Shown here in pieces: positions 1 through 8,825 of a stretch of 64,000 bases of DNA. The translations under genes were made by a program, and so were the position numbers. The notes below the pieces were generated by a model. It saw only the letters and a list, made by a program, of their open reading frames with translations, was not told the DNA's origin and ran no database searches. The DNA comes from Candidatus Thorarchaeota archaeon (lineage in GTDB: Archaea; Asgardarchaeota; Thorarchaeia; Thorarchaeales; Thorarchaeaceae), in contig DXJO01000001.1 in NCBI GenBank assembly GCA_019057475.1, positions 38,028 to 102,027 on the forward strand. The letters are read 5' to 3'. Position 1 is the first letter of the stretch. The number at the start of each line of letters is the position of its first letter.

Positions 1-316
1 TGTTGTCGATACCTATGACCACATCAGCGATTGGGTTCGCTGATTCCGCCTCCAGAATGGCAACTAGTGTGTTGGCGTCATCCGCACGTCTATCTATAAC
101 AACATCAACGCCGTACTTTTCCTCGAACGGGCCAAAGAAATCCGTGTCATTATTGTCCCCCCAATCCATGAAACTCCCGTATGTGTAGACAGTCAGGGTC
201 CTCTGTTGAAACGGGTTGAACATGATTGCGGCGGCAGCTGCTATGATGATGACCACAACGACCGCAGCGGCTGTGATTACTTTTTTCGGGTCGCGTCTGG
301 AGGGGTACTCAGTCAT
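1..316 (-). CDS. Thiamine-type ABC transporter substrate-binding protein (N-terminal part, cut by window edge)
   Basis: About 105 codons read on the minus strand from an ATG at 316-314 to the window edge; an ATG two codons upstream (322-320) is an alternative start. The protein begins with a short charged stretch and a membrane segment of about 20 residues rich in Val, Ile and Ala, so it is a membrane-tethered extracellular protein. After it come LTVYTYGSFMDWG, a FEEKYGVDVV segment, and NPIADVVIGIDN, which match the start of TbpA/ThiB-like thiamine-binding proteins. The family captures thiamine for an ABC importer; the permease and ATPase would lie outside the window. The divergent neighbour is a ThiR-like regulator, which supports a thiamine role. 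Ligand specificity is inferred from family resemblance and context only. Confidence 0.72.
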   Translation of the reverse strand, partial: MTEYPSRRDPKKVITAAAVVVVIIIAAAAAIMFNPFQQRTLTVYTYGSFMDWGDNNDTDFFGPFEEKYGVDVVIDRRADDANTLVAILEAESANPIADVVIGIDN

Positions 317-348
317 TTCCATCGCCTTTATATTGCTGTTATACAACT

Positions 349-362
349 GCGTTATAGAACGC
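349..362. promoter_or_regulatory. Inverted repeat over divergent TATA-like sequence, candidate ThiR operator
   Basis: GCGTTATAGAACGC is a 5-bp perfect inverted repeat around a 4-base centre, lying between the transporter gene and the regulator. It contains a TATA-like core on both strands, about 33 bases before the transporter start and about 40 bases before the regulator start, so a protein bound here could control both genes. GTTATA also occurs 13 bases upstream (338-343). Operator function is inferred. Confidence 0.4.
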
Positions 363-397
363 TACCCAGATAAATAGTTTCTCTTGAGGTTGAAACC

Positions 398-1324
398 GTG
401 AGACCCCCCTGTGAGATGGTGCAGAGAGAGTTCCTTCCGTCTGTGAGGACACAGTTAGCAAGAGAGCTTAGCCAGAGAGGCCTCTCTCAAAGTGAGATTG
501 CACGGAGAATGAGCATCACACAAGCGGCTGTGAGCAAATACCTGAGCCAACCTAAGGCGAAGAGTGCACCCATTGATGAGGTTTCATCATTGGCCTGCAA
601 GTTGGCTGAGATGGCACTGTCAGACGAATTCTCAGCCGCTGATAAGATTAAGGCGATTTGTTCCACGTGTATGTTGCTACGAATTGGTTCTCATATTTGT
701 GAAAGTCACAAAAAGCGATTCAATGAGCTGAAAGAGATCGATTGTCAGATTTGTGCTGAGCTGCTGGGAGGGACTGAACCTAGGTTCTCAGGACGAGCGC
801 GTGTTATTGGCGACATGGCAGCTGCAGTTCTTGTGATAGAACAAGTGACCGGGTTTGATCGAATCATGCCTCAAGTGCGAGCGAACATAGTTGCGTGTGA
901 TGAAACCGCAAAATCGATTGATGATGTTGCAGGCGTGCCAGGAAGGATAACGATGGTGGGAGGACGGGCGCGCGTTCTTTCTGGACCTCGATTTGGAACA
1001 TCTGCTCACACCGCAGAGCTGCTTCTGTGGGCGAAGAGTTCTTGGGCAAGGGTGCGGGCTTGCCTGTGTGTGAGTGGAAATGAAAACGTAGTTCAGGCTG
1101 CCGAGTCTAACGGGTTCAAGGTTCTCAGACTCAAGAGTCCTGCAGTTGATCCAAAGCGTATCTCAAGCGCAGCCACTCGTCTTGTCAAGGCACAGAAGCG
1201 AGTTCCGCGATTGCCAGCGCTCCATGTTCCCGGCGGCGTTGGTGTTGAGCCTATCCTCTATCTATTCGGAAAGGATGCGATTTCTCTTGCTAATCATTGC
1301 GTTGATCTTATTGAGGCTCTCTAG
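398..1324 (+). CDS. thiR: ThiR-like transcriptional regulator: HTH domain plus ThiN-type sensor domain
   Basis: 308 residues. Residues about 15-55 form an XRE-like helix-turn-helix (LSQSEIARRMSITQAAVSKY). A middle segment carries clustered cysteines (CSTCMLL, CESH, CQICAEL) as in archaeal COG2522-type regulators. Residues about 145-308 resemble ThiN, the thiamine-phosphate synthase domain, with IVACDETAKSIDDVAGVPGR, a PRFGTSAHTAELLL segment and a C-terminal GGVGVEPILYLFGKD. In ThiR proteins this domain senses thiamine phosphate while the HTH binds DNA. The start is the GTG at 398, preceded by a TTGAGGT ribosome site at 8-base spacing; an ATG at 416 is the alternative. The gene is divergent from a thiamine-type binding protein, consistent with local control of uptake. 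That the ThiN domain here is sensory rather than catalytic is inferred from the fusion. Confidence 0.8.
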   Translation: MRPPCEMVQREFLPSVRTQLARELSQRGLSQSEIARRMSITQAAVSKYLSQPKAKSAPIDEVSSLACKLAEMALSDEFSAADKIKAICSTCMLLRIGSHICESHKKRFNELKEIDCQICAELLGGTEPRFSGRARVIGDMAAAVLVIEQVTGFDRIMPQVRANIVACDETAKSIDDVAGVPGRITMVGGRARVLSGPRFGTSAHTAELLLWAKSSWARVRACLCVSGNENVVQAAESNGFKVLRLKSPAVDPKRISSAATRLVKAQKRVPRLPALHVPGGVGVEPILYLFGKDAISLANHCVDLIEAL

Positions 1325-1418
1325 GGTAGATTGATGATTCACATTCAAACCTGTGTTACACAGCCTTATTTTGCGACTCCAGCACTGGAGCCTTGTACAC
1401 TTCCAAGGGAGTTCATCA

Positions 1419-2267
1419 ATGCTAACTATCCGACAGGGCGGCATGCGCGATTGCAAAGATCTCCTAGACGTATTCATGAGCACACATTGGACTAAGAAAT
1501 ACACCACTGTTGAGCAAGTGAAGTCAGCCCATCGAGGGATTGCCTTCCAAAAATGGGGCTGGCTAGTAGCTGAAGTGAAAGACCGTGTTGTTGGTGAAGT
1601 TCTATTCCGTGTTGAGAAGAATCCCGTGGTTGGACGGATTGGCATCATAACTGACATAGGAGTCGATGTACGGTATCAGAAGAAAGGGATTGGTACGAAG
1701 CTGGTGGCAGCTGCCGAGAGCGCACTCAAAGACAAGAAGGCTAGTCGTTTGGTTGCTACTTCGCCTCCAGATGTTTACAACTTCTGGATGAAGATGAAAT
1801 GGTTCGCAAGGGGTTCTTTGATGGATATTGAGGCTTCGCCCTCGAAGATACCTATCAAGAATACAACAAAAGTTCGCACGATGTGTCTTGAGAATGTCAC
1901 GAAGCTCCCGAAGTCAATGCTGTTTTCCAATGTAGCATATCCCGGTTTGCTTGCAGAAACCGCAAGCGCAGTCGTTGATGGTGGACGACGGGGTGAGCTT
2001 TTCGAGTTCTATTCTGAGGACGCTCTCGTCGGCGTGGGCGTCTGCGCAGACTACGGGGACAGGACAGCCATGTTTGTGGCAGACATCACTGTGAGTGGGG
2101 CGCAGTACTTTGATGTTATCATATCTCGAATTGCTAGAGTAGCCCTTCAGTTGAAGGCGCGAACTGTTACATCGACAATCCCAAGCGACAAGGTCCAATC
2201 CTATGGGGGCCGCACTCATTGGTCTTCTCGCCTTGCTAGAAACATCCCAATCACGAAACTAATCTGA
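1419..2267 (+). CDS. GNAT-family N-acetyltransferase
   Basis: 282 residues from an ATG at 1419, chosen because GGGAG lies 7 bases upstream; an in-frame start 22 codons earlier has no ribosome site. The N-terminal half is a GNAT acetyltransferase: beta-strand segment RIGIITDIGVDVRYQKKGIG followed by GTKLVAAAESALK gives the acetyl-CoA pyrophosphate loop (Q/R-x-x-G-x-G/A form, here QKKGIGT). The C-terminal 150 residues have no motif I recognise and may be a degenerate second GNAT fold, as occurs in double-domain members. The substrate is unknown. The gene ends 9 bases inside the convergent gene at 2259. Confidence 0.7.
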   Translation: MLTIRQGGMRDCKDLLDVFMSTHWTKKYTTVEQVKSAHRGIAFQKWGWLVAEVKDRVVGEVLFRVEKNPVVGRIGIITDIGVDVRYQKKGIGTKLVAAAESALKDKKASRLVATSPPDVYNFWMKMKWFARGSLMDIEASPSKIPIKNTTKVRTMCLENVTKLPKSMLFSNVAYPGLLAETASAVVDGGRRGELFEFYSEDALVGVGVCADYGDRTAMFVADITVSGAQYFDVIISRIARVALQLKARTVTSTIPSDKVQSYGGRTHWSSRLARNIPITKLI

Positions 2268-3830
2268 TTCGTCTATCACAAATGGAATTGTCCAGTTTGC
2301 AAAGATAAGCGCAATACCAATTGCCCAGATACTGCTCAGATTGAAATGCCACACCATCAATGGATATGTTGTCACACCAAGAGCGAGAAATACCACTGCA
2401 ATCACGATAATGAAGATCAAGTCCACGATTAGGACTGGCTTGATTGGTTGACCATTCTTCTTACGCAGTATAGGTATGAAAGCAGCAATTCCAAGGAGAA
2501 GAAGCAAACTACCAATCTCCTCAATCCGGATTGAAGCAAAACCGAATTTCTTCTCGACCTCTCCTTTCTCTCCTTCATCGGTGGTGATGACAACCTTAAC
2601 ATCGTGCTCGAACTTTGTGTAATTGCCCACATCAATGAGGAAAGTGTTCTGGCCGGCTGTTACTGTGATGCTCACGAGACCAGCAACTTCATCTCCATCA
2701 ACATAAACAGTCATATTGACTGTGTCCCAAGTCGTGGTGATGTTCACCGTGAACTCAGTAAGACCCACAACCATCTGCTCTGAGCCAATGAATTCTACAA
2801 TAGGCACACCGTGATTGTCTACAACAAGAGCCAACAAGGTTTCGTATTTGTGTCCCAACTGATCATAGGCCTTGAACGTGAAGTTGTGCTCTCCCTCTGA
2901 GTAACCAGTTGTATTGAGGTAGAAGGCTGACCTTCCCGCGGGAACCGTGATATTTGCTACATCGGGGGCTATTATGTCATCAACAAGTACTGAAAATGTT
3001 ACATTTTCGAAAGGAGTTTCCACAACAACCTCGACCTCAGCATTTCCTGAAATCGCGTCATAGTGTGCAAGACCTCTCACAAAGAAGAATACATAGTCGA
3101 GGAAGTAATAGCTTCTTGTTATCGAAACCTCAAGCCCTTCTTCGGTGTATATCGCAATCCCAATATCGAAGATGCCGTTTTCGTAGCGACTACAATTGAT
3201 AGTCAGGTTCCTCAGTCCCACGGAAACCAGGGTTTGATTGTATTCCTGTGTTATCTCATCATTGACAGTGACGTTAACAAAGACTTGAGAATAGTCTGAC
3301 GAGACGTTGACTAACAGGTCTGAAAGGCCCGTAAGCGTAGAATCCGCTTCCGGCCCTATCAATTCAAGAGTCGGTGGGCCATGGTTATCGACGGTGAACA
3401 CCAATGTGTAGCTCTCTCTATCTGGTGGCGTAAAGGTTTCATTCTCAAACAGCATGGTGAAGTTTAGTTTCCCCTCAGACAAGATTGTCGTGTTTACCGT
3501 GATGTTGTTTAATCCGGTGCCTATGAGGGTCTGATTGTAGTCAGCATGGATCTCTCCCTCTATGAATAGGGTGAGATTTAATGGACCATTGACAGAGGTG
3601 ATATTGACTGTCATATTGAACGTACCAGACACGGTGCTTTGGTTTGCTATGTTTGAGAGAGTAATGGAGATATTCTTTGATTCAAAGCCCGCCCTAATCA
3701 TTGACTGTGATGAGAATCCAATTCCAGTTAGACCTTCAGTGTCCGACTCTGCCAAAGGCTGCATTCGGATTGATCCAACGATCAATGCTGATATAATTAT
3801 GAGCGCTAGTAGTGTACTTGTCTTTCTCAT
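2259..3830 (-). CDS. Secreted Ig-like repeat protein with C-terminal membrane segments
   Basis: 523 residues. An N-terminal signal peptide (MRKTSTLLALIIISALIVGS) is followed by about four beta-rich repeats of roughly 90-100 residues. Repeat hallmarks are a V-D-N-H-G-x-P boundary (twice), YNQTL, and alternating Asn/Thr strands; the many N-x-S/T sequons suggest heavy glycosylation. Near residue 430 a hydrophobic stretch ends in RKKNG, and at least two further membrane segments follow, so the C-terminus is embedded in the membrane. It is probably a cell-surface protein exposed to the outside. The ATG at 3830 has AGGAAGG upstream at about 8 bases. No enzymatic motif is visible, so function is unknown; adhesion or S-layer association are guesses. 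Confidence 0.75.
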   Translation of the reverse strand: MRKTSTLLALIIISALIVGSIRMQPLAESDTEGLTGIGFSSQSMIRAGFESKNISITLSNIANQSTVSGTFNMTVNITSVNGPLNLTLFIEGEIHADYNQTLIGTGLNNITVNTTILSEGKLNFTMLFENETFTPPDRESYTLVFTVDNHGPPTLELIGPEADSTLTGLSDLLVNVSSDYSQVFVNVTVNDEITQEYNQTLVSVGLRNLTINCSRYENGIFDIGIAIYTEEGLEVSITRSYYFLDYVFFFVRGLAHYDAISGNAEVEVVVETPFENVTFSVLVDDIIAPDVANITVPAGRSAFYLNTTGYSEGEHNFTFKAYDQLGHKYETLLALVVDNHGVPIVEFIGSEQMVVGLTEFTVNITTTWDTVNMTVYVDGDEVAGLVSITVTAGQNTFLIDVGNYTKFEHDVKVVITTDEGEKGEVEKKFGFASIRIEEIGSLLLLLGIAAFIPILRKKNGQPIKPVLIVDLIFIIVIAVVFLALGVTTYPLMVWHFNLSSIWAIGIALIFANWTIPFVIDESD

Positions 3831-3892
3831 CGTAGAGCCTTCCTGACAAACAGTGACCTGAAGTCGGGCCGTTGGGCCAGAGTTCTGAGTCC

Positions 3893-3943
3893 GTTTTTAA
3901 AGATAGCGCCAGTTTCATAGTCGTACAACTATATTGTTATAGG
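3893..3943. promoter_or_regulatory. Divergent promoter region of surface-protein and glycyl-radical genes
   Basis: On the minus strand TCTTTAAAAACG (3903-3893) is a TATA-like box 63 bases before the surface-protein start. On the plus strand ACTATATTGTTATAGG (3928-3943) is a TATA-like box 45-55 bases before the glycyl-radical enzyme ATG. These are sequence matches only. Confidence 0.4.
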
Positions 3944-3986
3944 GCACTAGTCACGGAATTTATCGAACTCAACCGTGGTGTAGCAG

Positions 3987-6389
3987 ATGACTGTTGGCAA
4001 CGATGAAGCAGCTTCCATAGATGTATGGTCGCATTCCAAGAAGCTCTCTTCAAGAGTGAAGAAGCTGCGGGGACAATTCTACTCCTTTGATGAACGAACT
4101 GAAACGAACGAGCCTTACGCGTTCTCAACAGGGACTCCCTGGGACCACGTGTACTCATTCCATGATTGGGCAAACGAGCCAGCCTTCTACATATTTCGGG
4201 CATCTATTAGGGAATCCCTCAGCGCTATGGCAGTTGACCTCGAACTACCCGATGATTTCTGGGATCACACACTGCCAATGCGCAGAGCTATTGTGTTCCA
4301 TGAAGCAATGACGCACTACATGCCCACTCTCATCCTCGATGGTGAGATGATAGTAGGCTTTCATTTCAATACGGCTCTCTCAAGGGCATTGAATAAGAGA
4401 GAGGCGAAAAAACGGAATAAGGAGATGAATAAGTGGTTCAAGAAGGCCAGCCGTCTCAACGAGTTCGGCGTGGGGACTGCAAGTGCCACTCCTGGACACA
4501 TCATTCCCAACTACGCGAAGGTCCTTCGAGTGGGTTTCCGTGGTTTGGTGGATGAGTACGAGAATATACTGAAACAGCCAATCTCCTCTGAACACAGGGA
4601 GTTCGTTAAGGCACTTATTCTAACATGCAAAACGGCACGTGCTGTCAACCGGAGATATGCCAAGGAATCTCAAAAATTAGCTGGGGTCGAGTCCGATTCG
4701 CTGCGCAAGGAGGAGCTTGAGGAGATCGCACGCATCTGCAACAAAGTACCTTGGGAGCCTGCGGAGACCTTCTGGGAAGCTTTGCAGTCACTATGGACAA
4801 CCCACATGCTCGTGATGGCCGCGGAATCTTATCCTGGTGCAGGACTCTCACATGGCAGATGGGACCAGTACATGTATCCCTACTACCGTGCAACCATCGA
4901 ATCCGGAGAGATGACTCGCGAAGAGGCCAAGGAGCTAATGGAGTGCTACTGGATAAAGCACAACTATGTGTATGACTTCCAAGGAAGCCTCGGAATTAAC
5001 CAAGGAATCAACTCTGGTTTCGGACAGCTAATAACTCTGAGTGGTTGTGGACCGAATGGCGAAGATATGACAAATGACTTGACCTGGCTTGCTCTTGAGG
5101 TAATCGATGAGATGAATCTTCTCGAGCCCAAACCTAACATCCGCTTGCACAAGAATACTCCACAGGAGTTCCTTCTGCGCGTCGCTGAGATGGTCGCAAA
5201 GGCTCAGGGTTCACCGTTCCTCATGAACTTCGATGAACACAGCATTGAAGGAATGGTCTGGCAAGGGGTACCACGAGAAGAGGCTTGGGATTACGGTATT
5301 GTTGGCTGTCTTGAGAACACAATGCAAGGGAACGATCGATCTGGAACTGTGGACGTAAACATCAACCTTGCCAAGGCTGTTGAGCTTGCGCTGAATAATG
5401 GCAAGGATGTTGCTACGGGAAAGCAGGTGGGTCCCAAGACTGGTGATCCATTGAAGTTTACATCTTTTGAAGACTTCATGGCAGCAGTGAAGAAACAGCT
5501 GGCCCACACAGTCAAACTTCTGATTGACTGCGGCAACATGGCTGATACGCTTCGGGCGAAGTATCAGCCAGTTCCATATCTGAGTGCTCTCATGGATGGC
5601 TGTGCCGCGCGCGGGAGGGATGTAAACCAAGGTGGAACGGACTGGAACTTCATAACATTGGAAGGAATGGGCATCGCTACTTTGACAGACTCAGTCGCTG
5701 CAGTCAAGAAGATGGTCTATGAAGATAAACGTCTAACGATGGAGCATCTACTCAAGGCACTTGAGGCTAATTTTGAAGGCTTTGAGGAAACACGGCAACT
5801 CTTGAAGTCGAAGGCTCCTAGATTCGGCAATGATGATGACTACGCAGACTCGATTGCACAAGAGCTTACAACGTTTTGGGCTGAAGAAACCTTCAAGCGC
5901 AGTAATCCCTATACTGGTCGGAGATACCGTGCTGGCTATCTTAGCTGGAACTACTACATCCCTCTTGCTCCTTTGACTGCCGCTACTCCGGATGGGCGTC
6001 GCCGAGGCGAATTTCTCTCTGGTGGCGTTGGCGCCGTTCAGGGGATGGACACGAGGGGTCCCACCGCATCAATACAATCTGTGGGCAAGCTAGGTCTCGA
6101 AGTGGTTCCGAATGGTGCATCTCATACAATTACAATCAGTCCCTCCATGGTCCAAACCCGCGAGCATATTGAAAAGCTGGCTGCGCTCCTAAGAGCGTAC
6201 AACGAAGTAGGTGGCACAGCGCTGCAAATCAACGTTATCGATGCAGAAACTCTTAGGGATGCACAGAAGAACCCTGACCAGTATTCAAATCTGCTAATCC
6301 GCGTGACTGGATACAATGCTTTCTTCACTCAAATAGGACGAGAGCTTCAAGCGGAAATCATTGCGAGAACGGAGCATACTGTGCAATGA
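3987..6389 (+). CDS. Glycyl radical enzyme (pyruvate formate-lyase-like / dehydratase-decarboxylase type)
   Basis: 800 residues, the usual length for the family. The C-terminal glycyl-radical motif is RVTGYNAFF, with the radical glycine at 775 and R772 before it. The thiyl-radical loop is GIVGCLENTMQG with Cys441, followed by L and Glu443. A Cys-x-Glu arrangement is typical of eliminating or decarboxylating members (glycerol and hydroxyproline dehydratases, choline lyase, arylacetate decarboxylases), whereas true pyruvate formate-lyase has two adjacent cysteines. PFL N-domain features such as GMVWQGVPREEAWDYG and a TPDGRRRGEFLSGG segment are present. The enzyme is oxygen-sensitive and acts in the anaerobic cytoplasm. 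The next gene, overlapping by 4 bases, encodes its activase. I cannot assign the substrate: flanking genes give no pathway and no microcompartment shell genes are present. Confidence 0.9.
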   Translation: MTVGNDEAASIDVWSHSKKLSSRVKKLRGQFYSFDERTETNEPYAFSTGTPWDHVYSFHDWANEPAFYIFRASIRESLSAMAVDLELPDDFWDHTLPMRRAIVFHEAMTHYMPTLILDGEMIVGFHFNTALSRALNKREAKKRNKEMNKWFKKASRLNEFGVGTASATPGHIIPNYAKVLRVGFRGLVDEYENILKQPISSEHREFVKALILTCKTARAVNRRYAKESQKLAGVESDSLRKEELEEIARICNKVPWEPAETFWEALQSLWTTHMLVMAAESYPGAGLSHGRWDQYMYPYYRATIESGEMTREEAKELMECYWIKHNYVYDFQGSLGINQGINSGFGQLITLSGCGPNGEDMTNDLTWLALEVIDEMNLLEPKPNIRLHKNTPQEFLLRVAEMVAKAQGSPFLMNFDEHSIEGMVWQGVPREEAWDYGIVGCLENTMQGNDRSGTVDVNINLAKAVELALNNGKDVATGKQVGPKTGDPLKFTSFEDFMAAVKKQLAHTVKLLIDCGNMADTLRAKYQPVPYLSALMDGCAARGRDVNQGGTDWNFITLEGMGIATLTDSVAAVKKMVYEDKRLTMEHLLKALEANFEGFEETRQLLKSKAPRFGNDDDYADSIAQELTTFWAEETFKRSNPYTGRRYRAGYLSWNYYIPLAPLTAATPDGRRRGEFLSGGVGAVQGMDTRGPTASIQSVGKLGLEVVPNGASHTITISPSMVQTREHIEKLAALLRAYNEVGGTALQINVIDAETLRDAQKNPDQYSNLLIRVTGYNAFFTQIGRELQAEIIARTEHTVQ

Positions 6390-7369
6390 CTACAACAAGT
6401 GGTATCATTACCAATATCCAAAGATGCTCCACGGAGGACGGTCCAGGTATTAGGACAACTGTCTTCATGAAGGGCTGTCCCCTTCGCTGTAGCTGGTGTC
6501 ACAATATCGAAACAATCAATGCTGAACCGCAGATTGTCTGGTATGCTTCGAAGTGCATCGGGGATGAAGCGTGTATCGAAGCTTGCTTGCAGGAGGTTCT
6601 ACAGCTCACACCTGAAGGTATGCAGATTAGCCGCGCGAATTGCATTGCGTGTGGAAGTTGTGTGAGTGCTTGCCCCACGGGCGCGATTAAACTAATGGGC
6701 GAAACTTGGGATGCCACTGCATTAGTTGAGGAGCTCATCCGTGACAAAACGTTCTTTGAAACCTCTGGCGGCGGTGTAACGATATCCGGAGGGGAACCCG
6801 CTTACCAGGCTGACTTCGTCACAGAAATAGCTTCAGGTCTAAGAGAGAAAGGCATCCATGTTGCCTTGGATACCTGCGGATACTGCAGCGAGAATGTGAT
6901 GGAGAAAATGCTTGAACATGTTGACATGGTGCTGTACGATCTGAAGCAAATGGATCCAGCGAAGCATGAGGAGTACACCGGTGTACCATTGGAAAAAGTA
7001 CTGCAAAACGCTCGCCAAGTAGCATCAAGCGGAAAAACCATGTGGGTTCGAACTCCCGTCATTCCTGGTCACACTGAAAGCACAGATAATATCCGTGCCA
7101 TCGCAGATTTCATTGTCAAGGAGTTGCCCAATGCAGAACGATACGATCTTCTCGCGTTCAACAAGATGTGCCTTGACAAGTACGCACTGTTTGGCCTTGA
7201 GTACCCCTTGAAGGATTATGACCTAATGAGCGAGGACGCAATGAGCAAGCTCTGTTCAATCGCTACAGATCGGGGTGTGTCGAACGTACACTGGTCCGGA
7301 ATGACAAAGCATGAGTCCGGTAAGAAATCGATGACTATTCCAAACAAGGAGGTCAATCGCTGTGGTTGA
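6386..7369 (+). CDS. Glycyl-radical enzyme activating enzyme (radical SAM)
   Basis: 327 residues. The radical-SAM cluster motif CPLRCSWC gives C31, C35 and C38. It is followed by a ferredoxin-like insert with two cysteine groups: CIGDEACIEAC (C57, C63, C67) and CIACGSCVSAC (C86, C89, C92, C96). This three-cluster layout is typical of activases for dehydratase- and decarboxylase-type glycyl radical enzymes rather than the shorter PflA. The GGGVTISGGEP segment is the SAM-binding GGE-like strand. The enzyme cleaves SAM to a 5'-deoxyadenosyl radical and removes a hydrogen from the partner glycine (Gly775 upstream). The ATG overlaps the upstream stop in an ATGA, indicating translational coupling. 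The reductant donor is not encoded nearby in recognisable form. Confidence 0.92.
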   Translation: MTTTSGIITNIQRCSTEDGPGIRTTVFMKGCPLRCSWCHNIETINAEPQIVWYASKCIGDEACIEACLQEVLQLTPEGMQISRANCIACGSCVSACPTGAIKLMGETWDATALVEELIRDKTFFETSGGGVTISGGEPAYQADFVTEIASGLREKGIHVALDTCGYCSENVMEKMLEHVDMVLYDLKQMDPAKHEEYTGVPLEKVLQNARQVASSGKTMWVRTPVIPGHTESTDNIRAIADFIVKELPNAERYDLLAFNKMCLDKYALFGLEYPLKDYDLMSEDAMSKLCSIATDRGVSNVHWSGMTKHESGKKSMTIPNKEVNRCG

Positions 7370-8189
7370 AATACTGTCCGAAGAGCTAGTTGAAACATTG
7401 AAACCTCTTTTGAACCCCAAGTTTATGGCGACCAAAGATAACACTGGCGAGCCCAATATTGCTCTAGTCCTGTCGTGGACTATATACTCCGACGGTAAGA
7501 GGCTCGTTTACGGCGAGTTCATGAATAATAAGACTAGAAAAAATCTTGAGGCCGGCAATAATGAGATTGGACTTCTAGTGATGAATACTGACCTTGATAA
7601 TTGGATGATTCGGGCTGATTTCGAGTCGTATCACAGGAATGACGAAATCTACGAGTTCATGGTAATGACGCCGCTCTTCAAATACAATCAGTATACAAGT
7701 GCACGTTCGGTTGGCGTGGCACACCCTCTATGGTCCAGTCCCAACTATAGATTCTCAAAGCCGTCAGTCTTGTCGTCATACGTCAAGGCGAAGCTAGCCG
7801 CTAGAAAGATTCCGACAGCTAAGACCGATGAAGGCAACATGCCTAGGAATGTCATGGAGCGTTTCAGCCGGATGGTAGCAGTAAAGGCGATTGCATTTGT
7901 GGAGGATGATGGCTATCTCTCGTTGTTCCCTTCATTTGGCATTGTCCCGGTATCTTCGAATCGACTTGTTGTGCATAGAAGCGAGGAGAAACGAAGGGGA
8001 TTTGAACTCAAGGATGATCAACGAGTAGCAGTATCACTCGCTACACTTGAACCGGCAGCATTTCAAGTGAAGGGTACGTTTAGAGTGATTAGTGATAGCG
8101 TTGGCGTTATTGATCTAGACCGAGTTTATGCCTGTTCACTTCCTCGACCGGGCGTGAGGGTGGATCTTCCAATGTTAGAGCGGGTTTAG
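7362..8189 (+). CDS. FMN-binding split-barrel (pyridoxamine 5'-phosphate oxidase-like) protein
   Basis: 275 residues from a GTG at 7362, fixed by AAGGAGGT at 7347-7354 just upstream; it overlaps the activase by 8 bases. The N-terminal 120 residues match the split-barrel flavin family: LNPKFMATKDNTGEPNIALV, then GEFMNNKTRKNLEAGNNEIG, corresponding to the strand and the T-x-x-N loop that contact the FMN phosphate. The C-terminal part has a second strand-rich region and may be a second half-barrel. Some members are flavin reductases or oxidases. Co-transcription with a radical enzyme and its activase suggests either electron supply to the activase or further processing of the lyase product; both are inferences. 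A T-run (CCTTTTTTGTC, near 8222) follows and may end the operon. Confidence 0.7.
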   Translation: MVEILSEELVETLKPLLNPKFMATKDNTGEPNIALVLSWTIYSDGKRLVYGEFMNNKTRKNLEAGNNEIGLLVMNTDLDNWMIRADFESYHRNDEIYEFMVMTPLFKYNQYTSARSVGVAHPLWSSPNYRFSKPSVLSSYVKAKLAARKIPTAKTDEGNMPRNVMERFSRMVAVKAIAFVEDDGYLSLFPSFGIVPVSSNRLVVHRSEEKRRGFELKDDQRVAVSLATLEPAAFQVKGTFRVISDSVGVIDLDRVYACSLPRPGVRVDLPMLERV

Positions 8190-8265
8190 CTACTTGACAT
8201 GAGAGCTTCGTCACACAGCAATCCTTTTTTGTCTGGCCAAATGGCACGCGAGCGGAGGTTCTCTC

Positions 8266-8799
8266 ATGAAGCCAACTCAGTTGGAGTCCAAGGATGGCAG
8301 AATAATAACCACACGCCATGCCAATCCAAAAGACGCAAGAGACCTTCATAGTGGCTTTCGGCAGGTAGTCGAGGAGGGGTTGTGGCTACCTACCCTTGCA
8401 CCCAACGCGTCTGTTGATGATTGGGTGACCTGGATTCAGCGCACTCATCATTGCAGAGAGGTTCTGCTAGTTGCGCATGTGGATGGTTTGTATGCCGGGC
8501 ACCTGACGCTTCAGCCAGAAGAGTGGACCGCATCGCAGCACGTTGCTAAGTTGGGAATCATAGTTCTCAGCGATTTCCGGAGTATAGGTGTGGGTCGGGC
8601 GCTAATGCTCGAAGCGGAAACTGCCGCTGTCAAAAGGGCCTTTGAGAAAATTGTTCTAAGCACCTTCGAGAGTAATTCGATGGCTTTGTCACTCTACGAG
8701 TCACTCGGTTATCGAATTGTGGGGCGAAGAGCGCGTCATTTCAGGATGCCGAAAGGCTTTATCGATGAAGTGCTTATGGAAAAGGCGTTAGACGTCTAA
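8266..8799 (+). CDS. GNAT-family N-acetyltransferase
   Basis: 177 residues. The core is HVAKLGIIVLSDFRSIGVGR then ALMLEAETAA, giving the acetyl-CoA loop RSIGVGRA, and later FESNSMALSLYESLGYRIVG, the conserved N-x-x-A-x-x-L-Y-x-x-x-G-F/Y element. It resembles RimI/PhnO-type protein or amino-acid acetyltransferases; the substrate is unknown. GGAGGT sits 6 bases before the ATG. The gene starts 76 bases after the flavin protein and is followed after 26 bases by an ACT-domain gene, so it may be transcribed with that gene. Confidence 0.82.
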   Translation: MKPTQLESKDGRIITTRHANPKDARDLHSGFRQVVEEGLWLPTLAPNASVDDWVTWIQRTHHCREVLLVAHVDGLYAGHLTLQPEEWTASQHVAKLGIIVLSDFRSIGVGRALMLEAETAAVKRAFEKIVLSTFESNSMALSLYESLGYRIVGRRARHFRMPKGFIDEVLMEKALDV

Positions 8800-8825
8800 T
8801 TTGACGTTTTGAGGATGCCGTACCT

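Noticed and set aside
349..362. Thiamine riboswitch in the ThiR spacer
   Set aside because: The spacer between the starts is under 90 bases and lacks the conserved TPP-aptamer elements; a protein operator is the simpler reading.
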